From: Terribacillus aidingensis
GTDB taxonomy: Bacteria; Bacillota; Bacilli; Bacillales; Amphibacillaceae
Assembly: GCF_040703035.1 (NCBI RefSeq)
Contig: NZ_CP159996.1
Coordinates: 3,258,001-3,322,000, forward strand
Direction: 5' to 3'
DNA length: 64,000 bases
The position numbers and the translations under genes were made by a program. How positions within the stretch are numbered: position 1 is the stretch's first letter; every line of letters starts with the position of its first letter. Below, in pieces: positions 58,210-64,000 of the stretch. A model generated the notes under the pieces. That model was given only the letters and a program-made list of their open reading frames with translations, ran no database searches and was not told where the DNA came from.

Positions 58210-58869
58210 TCAAATATTCACACGATCTGATTGTGCTTCCTTTACCTTTTGGATATACTGCTGTGCAATAAGTGTAATTTTTTCATAGTCTCCGGTACTG
58301 GCAGGGGCAACAAGATTGCCGCCGACCCCAACAGCTACTGCCCCATTCTTCAGCCAATCACCTACATTCTCCAAGTCTACTCCTCCTGTTGGCATGATAT
58401 TTGCCTGCGGAAGAGGCGCTTTGATAGCTTTGATAAAACTTGGACCGAAAGCACTTCCCGGGAAGAGCTTGATAATATCAGCTCCTGCTTCCATCGCCTG
58501 CTTTATCTCCCCGATCGTCATACAACCCGGCAAGTAGGGAATTTGATAAAGATTACATAGCTTGGCAGTTTCAGCATCAAAAGTTGGACTCACTATGAAA
58601 CTGGCGCCTTCAAGTATGGCTAGACGGGCTGTCGTACTATCCAGTACCGTGCCTGCCCCTATGATCACATCTGTGTTTTCCGTATATTGAGCAGAAAGCT
58701 GTTTAATCACTTGATCAGCGTCCTTGACAGTAAATGTCACTTCGATTGCTGTCAATCCACCCTCTATACAAGCATCGGAAATTTGGATTGCCTGCTCTGG
58801 CGAATCGGCACGGACTACAGCAACAATAGCTTGTTCGTTAATCTTAGCTAATACTTCTGCTTTTCTCAT
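58210..58869 (-). CDS. eda: KDPG/KHG aldolase
   Basis: 219 residues. The class I aldolase barrel has its catalytic Glu in GLTAIEVTFTVKDA and its Schiff-base Lys in GADIIKLFPGSAFGPSFIK; GAGTVLDS and PTGGV line the phosphate site. Splits 2-keto-3-deoxy-6-phosphogluconate into pyruvate and glyceraldehyde-3-phosphate. GGAGGGA ribosome binding site. Divergent from the IclR-type regulator; works with KdgK and the kdu genes downstream. Confidence 0.95.
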   Translation of the reverse strand: MRKAEVLAKINEQAIVAVVRADSPEQAIQISDACIEGGLTAIEVTFTVKDADQVIKQLSAQYTENTDVIIGAGTVLDSTTARLAILEGASFIVSPTFDAETAKLCNLYQIPYLPGCMTIGEIKQAMEAGADIIKLFPGSAFGPSFIKAIKAPLPQANIMPTGGVDLENVGDWLKNGAVAVGVGGNLVAPASTGDYEKITLIAQQYIQKVKEAQSDRVNI

Positions 58870-58966
58870 TTAACTATCCCTCCATATGTGTACTGAATTT
58901 ACAAACTCCAACCGTTCCCGTATCATAGAAGTAAGCAATGAATGCAATAGAAACGGAGTAATATCT

Positions 58967-59728
58967 ATGTCTAATGTGCAATCACTCGAACGTGCCTTGA
59001 CTCTTTTGAATACGCTTTCCGATTATCCCGAAGGACTGTCGATTGCGAAGCTGACCAAGCTGGTAGACTTATCGAAGAGTACGACGCATCGGCTTCTGGC
59101 AACACTTGTGGATATGAATTATGTTGCTAAGGACCCGGAATCAGACAAGTATAAGGTCGGTTTACAAACACTTTATGTTGCTCGCAGTGTCTTGAATAAT
59201 AACAACATCGCCAATGTGGCAAAACCTTATTTGAAACAGCTGTGTGCAGATGTCAATGAGACTGTCCACCTTTGCATCGAGGATAAAGGTGAGATTGTCT
59301 ACATCGATAAACTCGAAAGCAATCAGACGATACGCATGTATTCGCGTATCGGCAACAGAGCGCCCATGTACTGTACGGCTGTAGGAAAAATACTTTTATC
59401 AGGTATGGCTGCAGATCGTATAGAAGAAATAGCTGATTCCACGACTTTCATGCCGCGCACGCCACGTACGATCACGTCGCCGGAAGAGCTGCGCACCGAA
59501 GTGGACAAAGTCCGACAACAGGGGTATGCGCTTGACAATATCGAAAATGAAGAAGGCATTCGGTGTATCGCTGCTCCGATTTACAGTCATGAACATCGGA
59601 TCGTGGCGAGCTTCAGCATCTCAGGACCAAGCAATCGCGTAACGATGGATAGAGTAAACAACGAATTGATAACTAAAATGAAGGCCTGCAGCTTGGAGAT
59701 ATCTCATGCACTAGGCTATTCTGGATAG
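58967..59728 (+). CDS. kdgR: IclR-family regulator of ketodeoxygluconate use (KdgR-like)
   Basis: 253 residues from ATG 58967 (GGAG, spacing 8); the longer in-frame start at 58886 has no ribosome binding site. The winged helix-turn-helix is SIAKLTKLVDLSKSTTHRLL and the IclR effector domain contains NETVHLCIEDKGEIVYIDKLES (core NETVHLCIEDKG) and FSISGPSNRV. It is surrounded on both sides by KDG catabolic genes. Usual effector: KDG. B. subtilis uses a LacI-type KdgR, so this arrangement is typical of another Bacillaceae branch. Confidence 0.9.
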   Translation: MSNVQSLERALTLLNTLSDYPEGLSIAKLTKLVDLSKSTTHRLLATLVDMNYVAKDPESDKYKVGLQTLYVARSVLNNNNIANVAKPYLKQLCADVNETVHLCIEDKGEIVYIDKLESNQTIRMYSRIGNRAPMYCTAVGKILLSGMAADRIEEIADSTTFMPRTPRTITSPEELRTEVDKVRQQGYALDNIENEEGIRCIAAPIYSHEHRIVASFSISGPSNRVTMDRVNNELITKMKACSLEISHALGYSG

Positions 59729-59730
59729 AG

Positions 59731-59766
59731 GAGAAGACCTTCCAAGCGGAAGGTCTTCCTTTTTTA
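59731..59766. terminator. Bidirectional terminator, iclR / kdgK
   Basis: GAAGACCTTCC / GGAAGGTCTTC around AAGC, then TTTTTT. Confidence 0.9.
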
Positions 59767-60714
59767 CCCAATCGGCTCTCGTTTCATGAAAAGTGAAAGT
59801 TCTTCACGGTTCGGCAAGCCATCATTATCTCCAGGTGACATGACGGCAAGCGCACCGATGGCCGCTCCCCTTGCAATGCTGTCAGGCAGCTCCAGCCCTT
59901 CCAGCAATCCACTCACGACACCGACCGCAAAGCCATCTCCTGCACCAACTGTATCGACCACTTCTTTAACCGGGAATCCTTCTGTATAAAATTGCGTACC
60001 ATCCATGCGACTTGTAAATGCTCCTTCTGCTCCCAGCTTCAGCACAACAGTCGGCACACCAGCCTCATGATAATATGCAGCAATATCGAGCACATCTGTT
60101 TTGCCGGTAAGTTGTCTTCCTTCAGCTACACCAGGGAAGATAATATCCGCTTGGCTGGCAAGCTCATTGATAACCTGCGCCATCTCCTGCTTATCAGGCC
60201 ACAGCCCCAGCCGAAGGTTCGGATCGAATGATACTTGAAGTCCATTTTCCTTGGCTTCCTTCATCATCTGAAAAACCAATTCCCGGCAGCTTTCAGACAA
60301 AGCGGGAGGAATGCCTGTCAAATGGAGATGATCATAATCCGCCCATTTGATTTTCTTGATCAGCTTTTTATCCATATGGGAGGCTGCGGAGTTCTTCCGT
60401 GCCGAAAACACTTCCGGATCTCCGCTTTTCACTTTCTGTTTCCATTGCATTCCTGTCACGAATGCAGGTTCATAGCTGACATACGTTGTATCTATCTTAT
60501 TTTTTTGTAAAAATTTATGGATGTTTCGACCGAATGGATCCAAACCCAGCTGCGTGACATACGTCACTTGATGGCCAAGTCGCGCCATTCCGATAGAGAA
60601 ATTCACTTCTGCTCCTGCAATAAAACGGGAAAAGCGTTCGGCATCATCCAGCAGTCCTTCTTGTTCCGCAACAAACAGTGCCATCGGTTCCCCGATTGTT
60701 AAAATCCTGCTCAT
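59764..60714 (-). CDS. kdgK: 2-dehydro-3-deoxygluconokinase
   Basis: 316 residues of the PfkB sugar kinase family: GAEVNFSIGMARLG near 32, and the anion hole plus catalytic base in DTVGAGDGFAVGV near 254. Phosphorylates KDG to KDPG, the substrate of Eda. It is the last gene of kduI-kduD-kdgT-kdgK. AAGGAGAC ribosome binding site. A 10-bp-arm inverted repeat (60746-60782) lies in the gap to kdgT. Confidence 0.95.
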   Translation of the reverse strand: MSRILTIGEPMALFVAEQEGLLDDAERFSRFIAGAEVNFSIGMARLGHQVTYVTQLGLDPFGRNIHKFLQKNKIDTTYVSYEPAFVTGMQWKQKVKSGDPEVFSARKNSAASHMDKKLIKKIKWADYDHLHLTGIPPALSESCRELVFQMMKEAKENGLQVSFDPNLRLGLWPDKQEMAQVINELASQADIIFPGVAEGRQLTGKTDVLDIAAYYHEAGVPTVVLKLGAEGAFTSRMDGTQFYTEGFPVKEVVDTVGAGDGFAVGVVSGLLEGLELPDSIARGAAIGALAVMSPGDNDGLPNREELSLFMKREPIG

Positions 60715-60745
60715 CTGTCAACGTCTCCTTTATGCAAAGAGAGAC

Positions 60746-60782
60746 ATACTGTATATGCCTCTCCGGTGGTTTTATACAGTAT
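60746..60782 (-). repeat. Intercistronic inverted repeat between kdgT and kdgK
   Basis: ATACTGTATA and TATACAGTAT, perfect 10-bp arms with a 17-base loop, overlapping the kdgT stop; probably an mRNA stability or pausing hairpin. Confidence 0.5.
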
Positions 60783-61782
60783 TTGAGTTGATATTGTTCG
60801 GGTCGATATTTGTGTCGTCTGTATTCTGCTTTTCCTTCTTCTTCATATGCTGTGCCCAAAAAGCTGTCAGAATCGGGACGAGAATCGACGTAACTACAAC
60901 AGATGCTGCAACAAGTGCAGTAGCTGCTTCTGCAATCGGCATGAATTCCGGAATCATTGTGGCAATGATCATTGGGTTGGCAACTGCCGCACCAGCAGTA
61001 CTGGATGCTGCGATACCAGCAGTTCCATTTCCGCCTCCGATATATTTATCCGCAATCATGAGCGGTATACCAGTAACGACGATAACAAGCACACCAAGGA
61101 TGATACCTGCAAGACCTGTCTCCAAGATGACACCTAAATCAATTGAGTTACCCAGCGCGAAACCGAAGAACGGAATCATAGTTTGTGTTGCTCTGCTGAA
61201 GAAGGCACGAAGATCGCCATCCAAGTTACCTAGCAGGAATCCAACTAGAAACGGTAGTACTGCTCCAACGAATACTTGTGGTTCAAACGCTGCAAGACCA
61301 GTAGAACCAAGTATGATCATCGTCATGAGCGGGCCGGATTCCAAGGACATAAGGACAAATGCTCCAGCTTCCTCTTTTGATCCGTATTGCTGCATGATCG
61401 ATGCATACAATCCGCCATTCGTCATATCCATGGCAGCAACGAGTGTCAGAACGGAAAAGCCGGCAAAAAGACCAGTCTGTATGCCGCCTTCAGGCAGGAA
61501 CTGCGCTGCAATAATAGCTACAACCCATGCAACAGCAATCTTCGTGATAACGAGTGTGCCGGATTTGCGCAAAATCGTACCCGTGGATTTCAGCTGGATG
61601 CCTGCACCCATACAGAAGAACCAAACAGCCAGAATCGGAATAGTGCCTGTCATGAGTCCGCCAGTAAAGGATCCGAAGTACTCCGCCGAACTCGGCGCGA
61701 AGGTATTGATGATTGCCCCTAAAAATAACGGTACGAGCATGAGCCCACCAGGAATTCTCTCCATCGTTTTCATTATTTTCAT
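60772..61782 (-). CDS. kdgT: 2-keto-3-deoxygluconate permease
   Basis: 336 residues, about ten membrane segments. KdgT family features: [20 protein letters not shown] at the start (core [12 protein letters not shown]), [14 protein letters not shown], and the [17 protein letters not shown] stretches. Imports KDG by proton symport. Situated after kduD with a 214-bp gap that contains a structured element (61891-61949). Confidence 0.95.
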   Translation of the reverse strand: MKIMKTMERIPGGLMLVPLFLGAIINTFAPSSAEYFGSFTGGLMTGTIPILAVWFFCMGAGIQLKSTGTILRKSGTLVITKIAVAWVVAIIAAQFLPEGGIQTGLFAGFSVLTLVAAMDMTNGGLYASIMQQYGSKEEAGAFVLMSLESGPLMTMIILGSTGLAAFEPQVFVGAVLPFLVGFLLGNLDGDLRAFFSRATQTMIPFFGFALGNSIDLGVILETGLAGIILGVLVIVVTGIPLMIADKYIGGGNGTAGIAASSTAGAAVANPMIIATMIPEFMPIAEAATALVAASVVVTSILVPILTAFWAQHMKKKEKQNTDDTNIDPNNINSNTV

Positions 61783-61890
61783 TTTGCATTCCTTACCTTT
61801 CCTTATAGGTAATCGAGCAAAAGAAATTGAGATGTTTGAATCACTTTACGTGATATGCTATTTTTATAGTGATCGCCCAGATCATTGGAA

Positions 61891-61949
61891 TGAGAGGGTG
61901 GCACACACAAAGATTCTCCAGATCTTTGGTCACCTTCCCAGTCCTCTCA
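61891..61949 (-). other. Structured intercistronic element kduD-kdgT
   Basis: TGAGAGG/CCTCTCA and GGTG/CACC outer pairing encloses an AAAGAT/ATCTTT hairpin. On the minus-strand transcript this forms a long imperfect stem without a T-run. Could be an mRNA processing site. Confidence 0.35.
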
Positions 61950-61996
61950 ATATCTCTTTCCCGTCAAACAACTCCGACGCAATTCTTCCAACCTGC

Positions 61997-62773
61997 TTAT
62001 CTTGCGAGCCAGCCTCCGTCAACAGCCAGAACATGGCCATTCATATAGTCAGATGCACGACTTGCCAGGAATACAACTACACCCATCAAATCAGACGGAT
62101 CTGCCCAGCGGCCGCTCGGAATCCGGGACAAAATCTCTGCGTTACGTTTTTCATCGGCACGGATCGGTGCAGTATTGGCAGTCGCCACATACCCCGGTGC
62201 AATCGCATTCGTTTGGATATTATAAGCGCCCAGCTCGTTGGCAAAGGCTTTCGTCAATCCTGCAACAGCATGCTTGCTTGCCGTATATGACGGTACGAAT
62301 TTGCCGCCTTGGAACGACAGCATCGATGCGACATTGATGATTTTTCCGCCGCCTTGTTCTGCCATCACCTTAGCCGCTTCCTGCCCTAACAAATAGACAG
62401 CATGCAGATTAACGTCCATGACCTTATCCCAGTCTTCTTCCTTGTACTCAAGCAAAGGTGTCCGGATAATTGTACCAGCGTTATTTACGAGAATATCAAC
62501 CTTTCCGAAGACCTCCACACAACTCGTCACAACCTGCTTCACTTTTTCTCTATCTGTCAGATCAGCCTGATGAAAATGTGCCCTGCCACCAGCTTCTTCA
62601 ATCAATGCTTTCGTTTCCTCCCAATCATCCCGGTGTGTCACGACGAAGACATCAGCCCCTGCCTTTGCCAGAGCGACTGCATAGCCCTGACCCAGTCCCT
62701 TGCTGCCGCCTGTCACAATTGCAACCTTGCCAGTCAAATCGAAATAACTCATGGAAAAGTCCGTCAAACTCAT
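61997..62773 (-). CDS. kduD: 2-deoxy-D-gluconate 3-dehydrogenase KduD
   Basis: 258 residues, SDR fold: TGGSKGLGQGYA cofactor loop, NNAG at ~95, Ser in NVASMLS and catalytic YTASK. KduD reduces 2,5-diketo-3-deoxygluconate to KDG with NADH. The start ATG 62773 has GGGGATAAAG upstream. Twelve bp after kduI in one operon. Confidence 0.93.
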   Translation of the reverse strand: MSLTDFSMSYFDLTGKVAIVTGGSKGLGQGYAVALAKAGADVFVVTHRDDWEETKALIEEAGGRAHFHQADLTDREKVKQVVTSCVEVFGKVDILVNNAGTIIRTPLLEYKEEDWDKVMDVNLHAVYLLGQEAAKVMAEQGGGKIINVASMLSFQGGKFVPSYTASKHAVAGLTKAFANELGAYNIQTNAIAPGYVATANTAPIRADEKRNAEILSRIPSGRWADPSDLMGVVVFLASRASDYMNGHVLAVDGGWLAR

Positions 62774-62785
62774 CTTTATCCCCCT

Positions 62786-63616
62786 TTAGCGAAGCTCATC
62801 CATCGACACTTGATCCATGTCGGTGTACGTCTTGTTTTCTCCAGCCATTGCCCAAATGAATGCATAGTTGCTTGTTGCGCTTCCGCAATGGATGGACCAA
62901 GGCGGAGAAATGACTGCTTGTTCATTTTTCATGACAAGATGACGTGTTTCTTGCGGTTCCCCCATCAAATGGAACATACGTGCATCTTCATCCAAATCGA
63001 TATACAGGTACGCTTCCATCCGGCGGTTATGAGTATGTGTCGGCATGCTATTCCAGACACTGCCGCTTTCCAAAATCGTGATACCCATGGCAATTTGACA
63101 GCTTTGAATACCTTCCAAATGAATGATGCGGCGGATCACGCGTTCATTCGCACTTTCCTTAGCACCCATCGCATCTCCCGGAACATCTTGGAATGAGACG
63201 TGCTTGGTCGGATAAGTGGTATGTGCAGGTGCAGAAAACAGATAATACTTAGCTGGATCTGTTTCATCATTGCTGGTAAACAGTAATTCCTGATTGCCTT
63301 TGCCAATATAAATGCAATCCTTGTTCGCCATTTCGTATGATTCTCCATCAACTGATATTTTTCCATTTCCGCCGATATTGAAAATCCCGACTTCCCGTCG
63401 TTCCAGGAAGTAATCCGCTTTGATTTCGTCATAGCCCTCTAAAGCAACCGAGCTGCCGGCTGGCTGAATACCTCCGATGATCGTCCGGTCCTCCATGCTG
63501 TATACAAGCTTGATTTCTCCAGGTACAAAAAGTTCCTCAACTAAGTAATGATTGCGTAATTCCTCGGTTGTGAATGTTTTTGCATGGTCTGGGTGAGTCG
63601 CGTATCGCAGTTCCAT
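62786..63616 (-). CDS. kduI: 5-keto-4-deoxyuronate isomerase KduI
   Basis: 276 residues from ATG 63616 (AAGGAGATGATAG); the longer frame to 63658 lacks a better site. Two cupin domains; metal ligands are in TYPTKHVSFQD and MPTHTHNRRMEAYLY, with IISPPWSIHCGS-like third motif (VISPPWSIHCG). Isomerises 4-deoxy-L-threo-5-hexosulose uronate, the product of pectin and hyaluronan lyases. First gene of the operon, under a cre and two palindromes. Confidence 0.94.
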   Translation of the reverse strand: MELRYATHPDHAKTFTTEELRNHYLVEELFVPGEIKLVYSMEDRTIIGGIQPAGSSVALEGYDEIKADYFLERREVGIFNIGGNGKISVDGESYEMANKDCIYIGKGNQELLFTSNDETDPAKYYLFSAPAHTTYPTKHVSFQDVPGDAMGAKESANERVIRRIIHLEGIQSCQIAMGITILESGSVWNSMPTHTHNRRMEAYLYIDLDEDARMFHLMGEPQETRHLVMKNEQAVISPPWSIHCGSATSNYAFIWAMAGENKTYTDMDQVSMDELR

Positions 63617-63690
63617 TTCTATCATCTCCTTACTTTTTTCAGTAGCTCCCGCTTCCATTGAAACCCCTTACATTTATATTAAGAAGTAAA

Positions 63691-63709
63691 GACATCAGAA
63701 TCTGATGTC
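63691..63709. promoter_or_regulatory. Palindrome 1 upstream of kduI
   Basis: GACATCAGA-A-TCTGATGTC, perfect; 75 bp upstream of the kduI start, downstream of the promoter. Confidence 0.5.
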
Positions 63710-63712
63710 CTC

Positions 63713-63741
63713 AACACCGTTCCACATTGTGGAACGGTGTT
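63713..63741. promoter_or_regulatory. Palindrome 2 upstream of kduI (candidate KdgR operator)
   Basis: AACACCGTTCCAC-ATT-GTGGAACGGTGTT, perfect 13-bp arms. IclR proteins bind such GTTCC...GGAAC sites; the alternative is a terminator stem, but only short T-runs follow. Confidence 0.55.
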
Positions 63742-63753
63742 TCATTATATTAA

Positions 63754-63767
63754 TTATAGCGCTTTCA
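63754..63767 (-). promoter_or_regulatory. cre-like site of the kdu operon
   Basis: On the minus strand TGAAAGCGCTATAA fits the cre consensus except at position 13; it overlaps a TATAAT box, which fits repression by CcpA. Confidence 0.6.
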
Positions 63768-63932
63768 TTTTAATAAATCCAGCCTAATTATACAATATGA
63801 CATATTATTTCCATTCTGTCAGTTTAATCAAATGAATCTATCATTTGACAACCTAATCATTACAGCATCCATTCCCTTCCAGTCCAAATTTCTGATAAAC
63901 TGGTAGTAATACAGATGAAAGGGATTACAACT

Positions 63933-64000
63933 ATGCATTCAACCTTGGAAATGATCATATCGATATTCGAGCGTGCTGCCTTGCTGCTGATTATCCTTTT
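63933..64000 (+). CDS. LytS-type sensor kinase, 5' end only
   Basis: Only 22 codons are present. MHSTLEMIISIFERAALLLI resembles the first membrane helix of the LytS 5TM-5TMR domain at 14578 (there MIERVGIILITVFLF). AAAGGGAT ribosome binding site. Truncated by the window edge. Confidence 0.5.
   Translation, partial: MHSTLEMIISIFERAALLLIIL

Noticed and set aside
61885..61910. AGGGTGGCAC stretch resembling the T-box motif
   Set aside because: On the wrong strand for the kdu operon, and no specifier stem, antiterminator or T-run follows.
60755..62290. 511-codon open frame on the plus strand across kdgT and kduD
   Set aside because: Antisense shadow of two clearly coding minus-strand genes; its protein has no family features.

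Overview
The window looks like chromosomal DNA of a low-to-mid GC, endospore-forming Bacillaceae species. Evidence: strong AGGAGG-type ribosome binding sites, sigma-A, sigma-B and sigma-K-like promoters, CcpA cre sites, a CotX-type spore coat gene, a Rap protein, a DUF2512 YndM-like protein and a class of Bacillaceae interspersed repeat. The gene set would suit a Terribacillus-like organism, but the genus is a guess. No rRNA, tRNA, CRISPR array, phage or transposase gene was seen.

Layout. 1-1.5 kb: 5' part of cstA (peptide/pyruvate transporter) under a perfect cre. 1.8-8 kb: small membrane proteins, a VOC protein behind a coupled leader ORF, a STAS protein, an orphan Rap, a GNAT-cupin fusion and a MaoC protein. 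8-19 kb: sigma-B-preceded ProP-like osmolyte transporter, TetR/SDR pair, a LytS-LytT-TPR operon, a GH13 oligo-1,6-glucosidase-like enzyme, a second SDR, an MBL hydrolase and an Lrp-like regulator. 19-22.6 kb: two SEDS (FtsW/RodA) genes divergent from uppP across a perfect 16-bp-arm palindrome. 22.6-27.3 kb: DeoR-DtnK-PdxA2-GntP operon for a four-carbon sugar acid. 27.6-34 kb: ECF sigma with its DUF4179 partner, wreckage of an oligopeptide-type ABC permease, a CNNM/CBS transporter with an attenuator-like leader, tartrate/D-malate dehydrogenase and a response regulator with a degenerate receiver.

34.5-38.8 kb: Fur-box-flanked ferredoxin-NADP reductase and an iron-siderophore SBP plus two permeases without an ATPase. 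38.8-47.7 kb: SMR pair with TetR, spore coat pair, orphan LicT antiterminator, flavodoxin-nrdB under a NrdR box pair, a DUF5068-type lipoprotein, NUDIX, and an MFS-MarR operon. 47.7-53.8 kb: the kdp potassium operon controlled by a c-di-AMP (ydaO/yuaA) riboswitch, with a 33-residue membrane peptide before kdpF and a kinase-less KdpD. 54-58 kb: PadR-DUF1048, a ~300-bp MITE-like repeat, SDR and MerR with twin 19-bp-spacer promoters, and a beta-propeller glycosidase. 58-63.9 kb: ketodeoxygluconate/pectin-uronate module (eda, IclR-type KdgR, kdgK, kdgT, kduD, kduI). A second LytS-like gene starts at the right edge.

Functionally the window combines carbon-acid uptake under carbon catabolite control (cstA, C4 acid, tartrate, kdu/kdg), potassium and osmotic homeostasis (kdp, ProP-like), iron uptake, and a cell-wall lipid-II module. 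I see no single obviously new defence or mobile system. The most promising unexplained items are the palindrome-controlled SEDS/uppP locus, the NrdR-controlled flavodoxin-nrdB unit lacking nrdA, the extra small peptide in kdp, the repeat at 54949-55246, and the twin MerR promoters.
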